DNA of 64,000 nt. It comes from Archegozetes longisetosus (Eukaryota > Arthropoda > Arachnida > Sarcoptiformes > Trhypochthoniidae). A program made the position numbers and the translations under genes. The stretch lies in the NCBI GenBank assembly GCA_018873245.2, contig JAEMBT020000004.1:1908573-1972572 (forward strand), given 5' to 3'. The notes beneath the pieces are model-generated. The model searched no databases. It saw only the letters and a program-made list of their open reading frames with translations, and was not told the origin of the DNA. Shown one piece after another: positions 26,157 through 40,770 of this stretch. Each line of letters starts with the position of its first letter. The stretch's first letter is position 1.

Positions 26157-28721
26157 AGCTTGAGTACCTCATAAATGAAGATGTTCTAGTTAGTCTGGGA
26201 ACGAAGTTTTATGAAAAACTTGGTAACATCGCTGCTCTATGTTAGCCATTGTGCAAATCAAGTGATTTCTTTCTAATGCGATGTAGTACGATATCCATTT
26301 TTTCTAATGTCTAGGCAAATATTGAACAAAATATAAGCACAAATCGAGATTGCAAGCCAAAAATGTATATTTCATATTTGAAAAAACAGAAAAGCTTATA
26401 GTCACACTTTATACTTCGTTCAACATTTCTATAATACAAAGTTAACCGAATCTAATTATGACTTTTAATCATTTTATATCACAGTTTAGAATACTTGTCA
26501 GTATCCGATCAAATTTTAAACTTATATTATTATATCAGTCCAACAAATAACAGGTTAAGTTATTGAACTGATTAATAAGAAGAAAACTTTTATTTATTGC
26601 ACATCTAATTGAATAAAAATATTTTTCATAGCAAAGTTACAAGCTCATACATTTAACAGTATTTTAATAATTTATTTTTATTTAGTTTTCTCAAGTGTTT
26701 AAACATTTAAAAAGACTTAATGAATGCTTATGAAAAAAATTGTTTTGAAAGCATTCAATCATAAGAAGTGAAATTCTGATTAAGTTTGAAGAATGATTTG
26801 ACTTACGTAGAAGCAAGTTTTCATTGACAGCAAAATCACTAAATATTAATATTCAATATTGAATGCTAGTATTCGGTTAAACTTTATCTCTTATTTTCGA
26901 TAAGCCTTTGAAAAGTGAAACAAGAAGTACATTTGGACTTGCGAGCTTGAAATACGATTTGAAGTGAAACGCTTCTACATGAAATGGTTTACTTTTTTGA
27001 AGCTCCTTCGTAAAATATTTATTATATGAAAGTCCTTTTGAAAATTTTTCACGCAAATTACAAAACCATCAATAGTGCTAATTTTCTGGAAGGAGTTTAA
27101 TTGGCTTTCAAGTTAATTTGATTAGACATTATTTTTTACTAATCATTCTATAAATATTTATAGGATTTTTGTTATAATATTTGAATTTGAAATTTTCAAG
27201 AACAAACTCATCTGAGCTTAAGCGCAAAAAACTTTATGATTTAAGACTTTTTTCGTGTTTGGTGGCTGGTTTGAAAGTTAAAAACCGTTTTTCTTAAAAA
27301 ATTCTAATGCTAATAACTATGCCATTAATTACTAGTCTATAAAAATATAACTTGAAAACTATTTGGCTGATCATGTAGACTTTAATTTATTTACGATTTA
27401 GTCATTATTGACAGTTTTATAACTCTTTTCCGACTATTATGCGTTCAATTATTCAAAACTTCAGTTTAAGTTCTTTACAACAAGTTCTAAATTCGCATAA
27501 ATTGGCGAATTGTCAGTAATATTTTCTAAGCGGAATAATGCAATCAACAGGAAAAAAGGTTGCATTTTTTAGCTTTTTATTCTTAATGAAGAATTCACTC
27601 TGTTTTCGACCTAAAAGTTAAAGCTTTCTTTAATTATATATGTCATGAACAATGAATTCGACTATTTTTATTCATGTATATATTTATTTTAAACTAGATT
27701 CTAACCTATTTTTGCTGTATTTAATCTAGTATTTAGTCTAGCATTGAGAACAGTTCATTTTTCAACCATTTGTTTGCTAACTTCAAAAGTGATACTTAAA
27801 GACAAGCAAAATAATAAGTAAAACTGAAAAAATGTTTCGAAAGAAAATATTTTATATTACTAATCATCAATTCAGCTCGTGATTCTTATTAGTCATTAAT
27901 GAATTTAAAAAATATATAAGACTAAAGAAAATTTTCAATCTTGATAAATATTCTCTTATTAAAAATTTTATTAGATAAGTTGTCTTAAAAAAATACTATA
28001 ATACAATTTATGCTCACGTTTATTGACTAATTTTCGAGCGCATAACAAACACCGAAACATTTAGCAAGTTATAAATGAAATTTTTATGCATATATTCTGC
28101 ATATTTTTAACCTTGAATTATAAAATTGCAAATTTACAACTGAAATAAGCAGTCGTCATAATTTTTCATGAATATTCAACTTCTAAGCAAAGACACTTTT
28201 CTTGCAAGAATAAACAAGAATTTTTCTACTCTAACCTCAGGTTCAATCAAATTTTATTCAAGTAGAAGAATATTCTGTTGACTAAACATATATAAACAGT
28301 GACTCTTAAAGTTATTCTGATGTGAAGTGTCATGTTATTCAAACAGTCAGGTGCACTGTATATGTAAGCAAACTTTGACTTAAGACTTTATTTTTTATAT
28401 ACTCAATACATTAATATATTCCTAAAGTTTGTCTAAAGTACTGCTTTTACTCATGATTCAATAAAAACTTACATAACTATGCCTTCAAGCCATGTTTTGA
28501 TAAGAAACTGAGAGCAATTTTGAAATTCAACTTCAAATTTAAATATGAAAACATTTTTCGCTTATTTTTCTTCCAATACTAAAGTTTTTCTCTTTGCAAA
28601 CTTATTCATCAATCAAATGTTTTCGTATTTTTGAAGATTTTTCAATAAACTTGTCTAACAATACCTCAGGACAATTTTATGTAATAAAGTATTATATCAG
28701 TTTTTCAAAGCATTTCTACAG

Positions 28722-29203
28722 TTTTCCTCTTAATTAATCGATGTTTTAATTACGTGTATCAAACATTAAACACACAAAATAGAGGATATTAGCGAAATAG
28801 ACTATCGAAACTCATGCAAATAAGCATAGAGGATAGAAAGTTATAGACATTGTTTTAGCACTATGTCAATGAACGCATCACATACTATACATTATCCTTC
28901 TGATTTCATAAACAAATTCATGTCTAACATAGGCAAAGTGTGCCTCAAAGATATCAAACAAAGAAAAGTGATTTTTGAAACGATCTATCACAATTTACTG
29001 TCTTATTAGACCATTTTGAAACAATTGAACTGAAGACAATAATGCATGACACATTCGTTGACATTGTCAAAACAATGTCTATAACTTGCTATCTCCTATA
29101 CTTATATGCATCAATTTTGGTAGTTCCTTGAGCTAATATCCTCTATATTATGTACTTAAAGTTTGATACATGTAAGTAAAATATTAATTGTTTAAGAGGA
29201 AAA
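28722..29203. repeat. 482 bp foldback (long inverted repeat) element
   Basis: Two arms of about 180 bp face each other around a roughly 120 bp loop. The left arm contains TAGAGGATATTAGC, GTTATAGACATTGTTTT and GTGTATCAAAC; the right arm carries the same words in reverse complement with scattered mismatches. Outermost paired words are TTTTCCTCTTAA at 28722 and TTAAGAGGAAAA ending at 29203. There is no open frame. It resembles a foldback-type MITE; no target duplication was recognised. Confidence 0.8.
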
Positions 29204-30978
29204 TTGAACAAACTTTTCCATTAAGCTAGTATATTTTTTTTCTATATCTATAACACTTTTATCACGAGTACTTTTCAAAACTTCCCAATCAAATGCATTG
29301 CTGAGAAGAAAAGTTTTAAAATGGTTGTGTTTTTATTGGTTTTCTCTCAACTCTTAGAGCAATTTAATTATCTCAAACTAAAAAATACTTATCGAACAAA
29401 CTTTGTTTTTCTAATAATATCTCGAAATCAAATTTTTAAGAGTACTATTAAAATCTGCGATAGTAATAGTAGTAATTTAAGTTCATGCAATCAATATAGA
29501 AATAAGAAAAGCAAATAAAAACTTCATCTAAACAAAAGCATATCTTCTCCCAATCATTAAGCCTAATATCGATAAAGTGAGCTCTCACACAAAATCTCAT
29601 ATTTTTGTTATTACATAAAACTTTTACTACAATATTCTAGATTACTGGCCTCATTCTTATCAGCCACTCATCATTTAGCCTTTTTTTTATGCCTAACAAC
29701 CCAATTTTAACTAAATATCTTAATAATTATGATTCTACATGAGCACAATCCATGAGTTATATAAGTATTATTACGTCTTATTCCACCATCTCTCCGCATA
29801 ATACTTAATAATCTCTTAAGTTGATTATAGACTCGAACATTCTTGAAGTTGTTTTTGTTTCGAAGAAATGGTGACATCCATCATCCCTTTGGAGTTATTT
29901 TCTATCAATACTACTCTCCTATTAAAACATTTATATACAAAAGTTGCATACCTTTGCATCTGATTGCATAAGTTTTTGATATCGCCAAATTTTATCAAAC
30001 AACTTATTGCTGAGTATAAGAACTAAATTTTTGATGTCACCAAATTGAAGTTAATGTTTATGTTTATCAAAAGGTATCTTAGAAAGTTCATACAAGTGTA
30101 CTTCAGTCGATTTGTTGATAAATTCTTTTCTATTTTTATTATTCGTCAAAATAATAAACTTCAAGAGCATTCTAGATGTTGATAGCTTGATAGTTTTAGG
30201 AATTGGTCTTTTCGATAAATATTAAACAGGTTTCTAATGAGAAACTATTTATGCATTCTATGAAATGTCTTAATTTGCAACTATTGAAGCATGACAAAAA
30301 TCACAAACACAAATATAACTTTCATTTCATCAAAGTAGACCAAAACTAAACTAAGCTTTTATTCAAGTTCATCAAAATTGAAATTTTGAATTTTAAACTA
30401 GTCAAAAACTGTTATTAAGCATAAATGGTAAAGTTCCGCAAGTGAAATAGCATGAGAGTCATTTTAATAAAATATTTCATCAATTCTTCCAAAAATAGTT
30501 TTTTGAAAGTTCAATAGATAAAAGTTGTCTTACCTTAATGAACATCATATTATGATAATTAGCTACTCATCTATCAGGCCGTGAATTTTCATATTCTCAA
30601 AGCTCATTAATGTGCGCTCAATAAATAGGTTACAATAAACGTAAAAATATTTTTATGAATTATATTTCGGTTGCACGATAATCACATAAAAGCTTTAGTT
30701 TACTCCTATTTAACTATTACTTTATTACAATTTTGTTATAGCTGTTATGAACTTTTCTCTACTTTCAGCTGAGCTCTAATACAGAATTTGTGCAATGATA
30801 TAAATGCAATTCAAGTATTATCGACTGTCAGCTGTGTTCACATAATTTTTTATTTCAATTTCCTCTCTATATATCTGTTGAGAATATTGCAATAGACCAA
30901 AAAATTTTTCGTTTAAATGAGCTGTAATTAGACACGTAAATACTATTAAAAAGCTGGAATTTAAATAAAAGAACTTTT

Positions 30979-31330
30979 TGTACTTTTATGTGCTCAAAAT
31001 GAATATAAATTTGGATGAAACAAAGTTTCCAAAAAAATTAACTAATTATCATTTAAAGCTTTTTATTTAATTGGAATTCGGATTAAGTTATTTTTCAGAC
31101 TTTGGAAGCTTAAACAATTTTTATTTATTTTTATTGATATTTTCACGTGTGAAATTTTTTTCAAGTTGCAAAGGATTGTGTACTTATGTGCTATAAAACA
31201 TTTATAAATCTAAATAAAACAAAGTTTCCGAAAAAGTTTAAATCTAGTTATCACTCGAAGCTTTTTATTTAATTGAAATCCAGACTAAGTTATTTTTCAG
31301 GCTTAATAGTTTAAACAATTTTCTATCTAA
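30979..31330. repeat. Diverged tandem duplication, about 200 bp period
   Basis: The words ACAAAGTTTCC, AAGCTTTTTATTTAATTG and TAAGTTATTTTTCAG occur in the same order at about 31020-31100 and again at about 31218-31300, with the flanking sequence also similar. No coding potential is visible. Confidence 0.7.
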
Positions 31331-31461
31331 TTTTCATCGTTTTTATGGGAATGAAAAGTTTGTATGAAATACCTTTGTATAGAAAGAATGCGAAAACAGG
31401 TTATGTAAACTTTAATATACCGTAAAGAATTTTGTTTACTTTGTAGACATTTGTTTTTCAG

Positions 31462-31477
31462 ATATATATATATATAT
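31462..31477. repeat. (AT)n tract
   Basis: 16 bp of alternating AT. The last AT runs into an ATG that opens a 25-codon frame (to 31553) beginning MGNLLSS; that frame is considered only as a curiosity. Confidence 0.8.
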
Positions 31478-34400
31478 GGGTAACTTGCTTAGCAGTGAAG
31501 TGTCTTTTAAGACAGAATCCGATGAGCCATTTTTGGATAACCTATCCGTTTGAATACCCAATCAGTACAAACTCAATCGATGGCAAGTAGAAGTCATGTC
31601 TAACAGAATGTGAAGCATGAAACATATTATTTCTATCACTAGTTCTCTTCTATAATATACATACGTTCAGGTTATTCTCTAATCTTATTCTGTTAGTGAC
31701 ATCTGGGGGCTAAACTCAGTTAACAATGGGATTACATGTGGTTTAATCTTTGGAGAACATTTTTTTATTAAATAATTAATTTATTATAGATAATAATATG
31801 AAGAAAGTTCTTTTTCTGTTATTTTCCTACTAATCACTCAGTCATCCATTTTGGGATTAAGCATTGTTTATGTCACTTCTGTCTACTTGTGAGTTTTATG
31901 AATGGACTTAAGTTCTTAAGTTCTGAAGCCGATTCCTCCCACTCTTATTTAGGAGGTATTGCAAATGTAGGAAGTAGCACTTAAAAGTTTTGCTAAAAAT
32001 GTTAATTTTTAATTCAAAATAAGAATTCTATTCATAAATAAACGTATTAAGAATATTATAACATTTTATTTTACGAGATTATAGTTTGGAAAAGGTTCAA
32101 AATAGATCTTTTACCAGCTAGAAAGTTGTCGACATTAAACGCAATATTTTTTATTTTCTGCATAAACACCAAAGAAAATAGGCTTTGTCTAGAATTTTTC
32201 TATTCCAACAAATTTTTTCTATAGAGTTGACGAAAGTGGTCAAGATTATAAACAAGTAATATATCGTTAATTCAGAAATATCTCGACATAGTGTTCTTTT
32301 TATGGTGAAGCCTTGTTATAATGAATGTAGATCATAATTGCCGGTTATTCAATATGTCGAGGTGTTACTATTTAGTTGTTTCAATTCAAAAATACTACAC
32401 CAGAAGAGAAGTGATGTCACTCCTCATTATGGCAAAATCTTAATTGCAGTAAAACTGTCAAAAAGTGAGAACAAAGCCAACACTTGCATAGTTTAAAATG
32501 TCATAACTGATTATGATTAATGACTGACTAATTCTTGTGGCATTAACTTTTTGACAAAATCTACCTATCCTTTCTCCTCATTAAAAGCTAGACTAACTTA
32601 TTTTAGTGAATCGCTTATTTATTTCTAGTAAACAATAGAATTTTCATTCATTTTGTCGTCTATTTATAACATTTCTAGAGAAAAGTTCATAAACTAATCC
32701 GGATTTATGGTTGAAGCTCGTAAAACATTATAAACTATTGCTCAGCATTTTCGGCAATAACTTAGATTCCAATTAAGTCAAGATTAAGGTAAGAAAACTT
32801 AGGCGAAAAAATCGCGAAGTCTTCTATACTGGAAGATATAGTTTATATAAAATGCATTTAATCCTATAGCACTTTACCATTTTGAATAATTGAAACAAAA
32901 TTGTCTAAAACTAATCCTCAAAACTTATCTTTGCTCTCATTTGAAATTAGAAGATCTTATTTTTAAAACGTCTTCTATTTTCTTTCATAGTGTAACTCGT
33001 TGATTGACATAAACCTTTTTTAAATTGTCTCAAAGCCCTCAAACACCAAGTATTTATCAATTGAAGTAAATAATTGAAAACAAGATTCAATTTTAAGATA
33101 ATTCCCCAAGAAATTTGTCACAAAAATCGTGTATTTGTAAGTTTGCAATAAAATACTTCTTTAACATAATGAATATTTCTCTTTTCAGAAAACTTTATGG
33201 CATTAAATCTTATGAAATATCTTAAAACATAACTTTAAACCTTCAGAAAAAATGTTTACTTATGAAATGAATCCTGATAAAATTCGATTGGAGCATCGAG
33301 TGGGCAAATTTATCTTTATAGAAACCATAGTAAATGGTATTACCCCACACATAGAATGCTAAAAAATTGCAAAATACACATAGTTTTGACTAAAAGAATT
33401 ACACTTCAAAGAGTAATAAAGAGTAGGAAAGGTTTTTTATCGCATAAATGTTTACGTTGACACAAAAAAATGACCGGAGATTGCATAGAATTTCTTTCAA
33501 TAACAATATTTGAATTATTGCATGATATGCATAAAATTCTAATAAAATGTGAAATTCGATAGTGCTGGCGATCATTTTTAACTCTGTATCTCAAACATCG
33601 AATATTGCAGAAAACAAACATTTCTTATCGATCAAAATACGTATTAATGTGAGCGTAATAGTATATGACTTTCTTACTTTCTTCATGAGAATAAAGTCAA
33701 GAAATAAATTTCTACATTTTCCTATATGCTCTTCAATAGTTTGGACTCAGTTCACATGTCGTTTGGCTCATACAATAGGCATATATGATCGATCTGCGTA
33801 ATTATAGATGAAAAGGTTCCGAAACAGAGCTCAGAATACCCTAAAATTTAAAGTTATAAGAATCCTAAATACAGAAATAGAGAATCTATAACCTGTGCGG
33901 CTTTTAAGTTCGACAAGAGATGCAATAAATCGTTAGAATTTTAAGCTTATTGTATGAATTTAATTGCGAAGTATTTCACAATCACTAATTACGCTATAAT
34001 TCTGTTTTCAATGTACCGAACAGAACAATAGAACAGAATTGCTTTTAAGGTATACGGCATGCTGGTTTATAAGTAATAGATTTTAATCATCTGTTATCAT
34101 GATTCATGTTGTTTGTATTGATTTTATTTGACCTAAATCTTGAGCAATTTAATAAAGGCAAATTAATTATCATTTAGAGAAAATTTTCATTTTGAAATTC
34201 ATATATTCATAAGAATTTTGTTTTAAAGGTTTTTATTCTCTTGTGATTGGCGTAACTTGAAAGTTGTACTAAAAAACGTTAGATGAAAAATTTGTAACAG
34301 GACAAAGTTTATATGTTAAGTTTTTCTATTCAGATCGACAAATTTTCAAAGTTTTGTGACATGTCAAGTCCGTCGTATTGTTTCTCATAGAAAAGTTAGA

Positions 34401-36514
34401 AATAAGCTTCTCCTATTTTCGTTCCTATGGAATTAAGACTGAATTTTCGAGAACTTTAGCGCAAATTTCGCATCTATTTCACAATCTTATTTTTCATTAA
34501 ATAATAATCAATGGAAGCGATAGTTCGAAAAATGCTTTTCCAACAAGATTTTGATTAAATAGTGCAGTGTGCTCAACAGTTGACGCAAATTTAGATTACT
34601 TTGAACAATGGTTTAGTGTTCGCTATTACATTGTTTGTTGATTTCATCAATGATGAGATCGAGTGTGGGAGTCATTACTCTTGACTCTTGTATTTATAAA
34701 TCGATTAGTAATCAAGCGCTCAATGATATCTCCAAAGACTTAAGGAATAGCTCTTATTCCTACGATCTTATCATTTATGACTTACTCTAGTGCTCATAAA
34801 TAGAAAATGTATCATTTTATTGAACTTCTTGAGTACTGCATCTCTAATAAGACCTCATTAGGAGATATATGGATAAAATTGAGCCAAAAGTCTGATCATT
34901 AAATCTATGAGATGAATTTCATGCTTCAAATACTTATTAATGCTTTGTGGTGAAAATATCTTACTTATAGTCTGATATGATCCCGAGCGTAAAATTCATG
35001 TACTTATGTTAATAAAAATATCAAAAAGCTATTCAAATGTACTGTAAATTTGAATGAATAGTCTTAAATGCGGGGTATGCATCGAATTTCTAACTTGGAA
35101 CAAATTCTATGAAATTTCGTGAATAGAATTTCATTTTGTTCATCAAGAAAGTATTGCGAAATTCCTTGAGCTTTTGAAATAATTCCTAAATAAGATTGAA
35201 ATTCTGATTTACAAAGTCCTACACTGCGTAACAACTCATGCAATCAAAATTCCTTCAAAATGATGCCTATTTGAATCAATCAATATTTCAAATATCGCAA
35301 AATGTAGATTTTTATATATTCTGATTAATAATACGAGTATAACATGAAAAGCTCTGTTCACTTATTCTCAATATTCTTAGACAGTATGAAGCTTTTTATT
35401 TATTAAATATAAAGATTGTAATAATCTAAATAAAATGTAAATCTGCGAAACTTTATTGTGACTATTGGCGAACTACATTCCTAGGATTTTTAAAAATTCA
35501 AACATATTGCCTGTGGAATTTTTCTGATTTGAACATTACCCTTGAACTTGACATTAAATTTCTAGCAGCAGGTTCAATAACTTAATAGCTCTCATAAGTC
35601 ATATAATATATTTAAACTAATACAGGCGTAAACATCTGGTCATTAGTTTGAGATTCGTTCAATGACTATCACGAATATATTACGTATGCGTGTGTCCTAA
35701 GACTGGGGGAGAGTGCAAATGTAGGCATTTAAATGAAAACATAAATTTATTATTATTATCAGGTGAATACACCAACGCTTAATTTATTATATTTTAATAC
35801 TAGATCATCTTCTACCCGGATCAAGTCATATATTAGAGCAAAGATATATAATTGATGACAAGGCAAGAATTAAAGATTCAAAATTTGAATTTTTCATTAT
35901 GATAAATAAAGTTTAATAAATTCAAAAGTTATGAGTCATTTTTAAGTAATCCTTCAAGTGTATATTATAATCAATTTAAATATTTAGTACTATATATGAA
36001 AATAGTTATTTCAATGAAGTTTATCTAAGTTTATCCCTATTTGAAAAACAAAACTGAATGTCTTGAAAGCTTCGTGAAATATTCATTATATTTGAGTGAC
36101 ATTTCAATTGAAATTGATTTTAAATATAAAGTTCGCATAAGAGTATGCAAGATAAAATGTCTTGACAATCTATGGATTAGAATTTTAAAAATTTATTTGA
36201 ACTTGATAGAGCCTCATCAAATTTTATTTTGTTTAAAACTACAATATTTTTTCTATCGACAAGAAGTGATCAAAAACTGTAATTCAAACTAAACTCGTTA
36301 TTGAACTATTAAAACATTTCAATGAGTATTATTCTATCAATCATTTGATAACATATTCAATCAAACTTATTCTCAAAAGGTTCATTTTCATTTCAGAACT
36401 TTTGTTTCAGATTTCTCACTTTGAAAATTAAGGAAAACTTGAAGTAGCCAATTTTTAAAAAATTTATTCAAATAGTAATTCGAAGCAGTGCATCCTTCGC
36501 ATATAAACTATTAA

Positions 36515-37165
36515 ACCATTGAGTCTTATTAAAGAGAATAAATAAATAGTAATTTACTTGATTAAAGTAACAGTAATGTCTTGATAGAATGTTCGAATTA
36601 GATTGTAGTATTTTCTCTAAAACGCAAAATCCTATACTAATCTATTGATGTCCAGATTACACCAGAAATAAAAGGTATCTGTAGTTTCAGTATTAAGTAT
36701 CCAGAGTACGGCATTTCTATTTCTTATTTTACTTTATACTCAAATAGTTTGCTTAAACTCGATTCTATCTGTAGATTGAAGAATAAATTTGTTGAAATCT
36801 CGAGAATCGATCATCTATTCAGAGCATGGCAAATAAAAGGCTTTCGTATAGCATAATCTTTAAATTTTTGCGCAACTCTTTTCATATTAAGTGTAACCAG
36901 AAGTTAGTGAATGAAAATAAATATACATTTAATAAGGTTTCTCTTCATCACAAAACTAAGCATTTATTGACTTTTATTTTTCTATCGGTAGAGAAGTAAG
37001 AGTCATACTAGAAGATTGGATAGAGAATAAGAAAAACTATTTTTTTTTATAATACTGGATCTCTTGATGAAAAATAAGAGAAGCCAAACCCTTTTCTGAA
37101 CTTTATTTTTGTGACCAAATACAGTATAAAAAATAGATTAAATACATGAAAAATGGGGAAAATCT
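36515..37165. repeat. 651 bp duplicated block, copy 1
   Basis: Nearly identical, same orientation, to 61816-62465. The only differences I saw are two substitutions near 36890 and one T fewer in a T-run near 36940 of copy 1, about 99.5% identity. No terminal inverted repeats, no long open frame and no recognisable gene. Copy 2 is flanked by a 60 bp direct repeat and this copy is not, so this one may be the donor, or both belong to an unrecognised repeat family. Confidence 0.93.
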
Positions 37166-40100
37166 GTCCTTTCCTAAATAGTGGGCTCGATATGTAACTT
37201 CTAATCCATAATTGATAGCACACCAGATAACAAAAATTGTATGACTGATAGAAAACTGCATTCAATATCATACTATTATTAATTGCGATTGTGATCATTT
37301 ATTCCTACATATATTTATTTTAGTTAATGATCTCACATAATACTAGATATTATCGCACAATAGTTTCTGTTCAATTATTCCTACTCTTATTATCTTATTA
37401 GCCGTATTGCTGAACAAACTTTTCATATAATTAAATATATTAGCTGATAAGCGAAATTATTGTAAATTATTCCTCAAAACTGTGTTATTCCCTAAAGTAT
37501 CTATTCCAAAACGCTGTTCATTATATGCATTAAAAGTTTGCTTCAAATTCATATATATATACTTTTACAAACTTTGTCAGCATTTTTGATAAGTATATCA
37601 ATTTGATTATATTTTCAACACATTTTCAATTGTGGCTAATTGAACAGAATAATTTTACTAATAAGATTTCAAATTAGGAGATTTTATGCCATAAGATTTA
37701 CAAAACTTTTGAACATCAATTTACGTTTTATTTATCAATTAATTATCCACATATAAAATAAAAATATTTAGATCTGCTTTCATTCATGATATTAACAAAT
37801 ACGTTATCAAAAATATTTACCTTCAAACGCTCATTCTCGAATTAGACTTTGATACTGAAAATTTGCTTATGAAACATAATGGAGTGTTACTCAATCAATG
37901 CAATCATAACAATGAAACAAATAATCAGGAGCTCTGAACAGATCCTTAGAAAGATAACAATAAAAAACCAATTACACAACAAGAATCGCATCTTCTATTG
38001 CCAAATAGACCAAAGATCTAATTAAGCGAATAATTTTGCCAAACTGTCTAGAAATGCTAGATTTCAATCAAATACTTTCTCTTATTTGACATCTACTCAA
38101 CACAACTGAAATGTTGCGTTCTATTGGGTTGTTAGCAATTACAAAATTCACATTTTGTGCCCTAACTTTTGTTCATAACTCGAGTCCATCCCTTCAAACA
38201 GTTTTGGTGAACGTATTGAAAACTTCCTCTACAGCTGTATGAAGTCATTAGTCAACCAAATGATCCGTCCAAATGACACGTGAAACAAATTTTCACGTCA
38301 TTTTCTGGGATGCTCGTAACTAGCTTATTTTCAATTTTCGTTTAAACATATTTTATATTTTGGAAAACTATTAGAAAATATTAATTTTGTTGAGCAATTA
38401 TAAGTAATAAATAGTGAAGATGTCTTACATTAGCTGGCTACATAATCAAAACTTTAAAACTTTCACACTATGAAACCATAAAAGCTTGGTCCAAACATCA
38501 AATGGAAAACTTGTTACAGAAATCAATTATTAACTCTGATTTCATACATTAATAACTTATATTTAAATAGCTCAATTTTGATCAACTTTTTAAATGAAAG
38601 TTTCATTATAGTTGAGACTATGCTGTATTGAAACTAAAAAGGTGTCAAAAATTCAGTATAATAAATATTTTGTTGACCCGAACTTAATTAACCACTGAGC
38701 GTATAATTGATAGAAAATGAAACAATCATTAAACAAAAGTATTTTCTAATGAAGACTCATCAAAGATTTGATTTAGTTAGACAAATATTTTCCCTACAAA
38801 CAAGCTTATAAACTTATTGGCTGATTAATAATTAGTGATAATTGAACTTATTGACAAATACAAGTATTAAAAAGCGAAAAGTTTCCAAAGTTAATGATTG
38901 AATATTTTAAAAGTTTGATCCTCTTACAAAACAAATGATATTTGAGCAAAAGTGTTTCATTGTATACAAATAGTGTTTTCTAAATAAAAACTTAAACTTT
39001 GAGCTGCGAGGATAGTTTTCTCTATCAGAAAATATGAAATAGGCTTTTCAGTGATCGTAAACCTAAACCAAAAGCTTCATATTCGGCATGAAGTTTTAGT
39101 CATTTAGTCTCAATGATTAATTGAATGTTTTTTGAACTTGAGCCTAGTGCTTGGGGCTAGAACATCAAAACATATACATTAGGACATACGCTATATCATT
39201 GTATCTTCTAAACTTGAATAAAGCAGTTAAAGCTAAAGATATTACAATATTTTGATCAGATGAATGAATTACTCACCGATTCAAAATTGCACACTTTGAA
39301 ATAAACTTTTAATATTCAAATTGAATGTAATACAATTAGTGTTTAAAATAGAAGTTTAATACTTTATAACATATGGACGCCTCGATAATAAAAAAATTCT
39401 ATCTCTTAAAGCATTGAAACGAGTGCGCTTAAAGTTGCGCTTCAATAAGTTTTTATAAAAATTGATTTCATTCAAACTTAAATATGAAATTTATTATTTA
39501 TAACGTGTAATTAAACATATTTTAAATCAAATTCATCACAATAATCTGATTCCTCAAAATTACAATTACAATACTGACTGAATTTGTTTCCATAATATTG
39601 AGTGTGAAACGTGTTTCCCCCTTACACTTATTTTTTGACTAATTTGATTATTAATTAGATTAAGAGGAGTTCTCTTATTTGGTGAGCCATTAGATCAATG
39701 AATAAATCTACTATTGATTGGATTAAACGTTTTAAATGCTAACAAAAAACTTGATTAATATTTTATTAATGTAAACAAAAATGAAAGTTTGATAATGTTT
39801 TGGTATTGATCATGAATGTTATGTTCATAATGAACATAGCGCAATTTAGTTGCGCGTTCCTTTCAAGTTACATTTGATTAGTGTTCAATTCTATTGTGAT
39901 CAACACTTTGTCAAACATAATTATTTATCAATTTTTCCATTTAAACATGTATTCAATTTTATTGTATGAATAAAGCATGAGATCAGCTCAAGTGTTTAAA
40001 GCAAAATCCGAAAATGAGGTTAATGAGAGATAGTTTTTTATTATCTCGGCGTTCATATGCTGAAAATGTCCACTATTTTCTAAACAAGGTTTAATCATAT

Positions 40101-40770
40101 TGTCTCAAACTCTTAATAGAGTTTCAGAAGTTATTTCTTGGTCACAATAATAGTTAGTTAATAAATAAGTTATATAAATAAAGACATCTCTTTTGCTGTA
40201 AACACCATTTCTGATACTAAAAATGTTTTTAAATAAAGCATCATAGTAGTAGAACAGTCATTTCTTCAACTATTCGTGAGTTTAATCTGATTGGTACGTA
40301 ATATTAATGACAAATTGTAATCAATATATGAGTTTAGGAGATAAAAGGACATATTGTATATACATTTGTTTTGATTTTAGTAAATTATTGAACTCTTAAC
40401 TAATAGCAAAATCATATAGAGATAAGTGTTTGATAAGCCTTATCATCAAAAGTTTGACAGTATAAAATCAAAAATATCGGTGACTTACATACTATCCAGA
40501 TAATTATTAGTGCAAATTCTCACTTATATGAAACCTTACTCAGGGCATACTAGAAGTTTGATAGAAGTACGAAAAGTTGAATTCATTCTAAACTGTTAAT
40601 AATCTGAATTGTCTTCAGTTTAAATGTTCAATACTTCTTATAGCCTTAATCTATAGGCTCTTTAAAAAACATTGAATGGCTAAAGAACTAAATACAATGC
40701 ACAAATATCAACGCTTTAATAAATGCTTTGCTTTTAATATTTTTCGGTAGAGAATAGTGAAAGCTTCTCT

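Larger units (their letters stand above)
12158..40770. other. 28.6 kb gene-poor AT-rich stretch
   Basis: I could not support any complete coding gene in this interval on either strand. Open frames are short and look random. Embedded structures annotated separately are microsatellites, the promoter-like island at 25.1-25.6 kb, a mariner transposase tail at 26.1 kb, a 482 bp foldback at 28.7 kb, a diverged tandem duplication at 31 kb, and a 651 bp block at 36.5 kb that recurs at 61.8 kb. The interval lies upstream of the octopamine receptor and could hold its untranslated first exon(s) and enhancers, as is common for biogenic-amine receptor genes; this is inference. Confidence 0.55.

Noticed and set aside
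31957..35740. TGCAAATGTAGG after purine runs at both 31960 and 35717, suggesting LTR ends
   Set aside because: Similarity stops after 12 bases and no gag/pol coding lies between them, so this is not an LTR pair.
37047..37298. 83-residue minus-strand frame at the edge of the duplicated block
   Set aside because: It crosses the end of the repeat and is broken in the second copy, so it is not a conserved coding unit.
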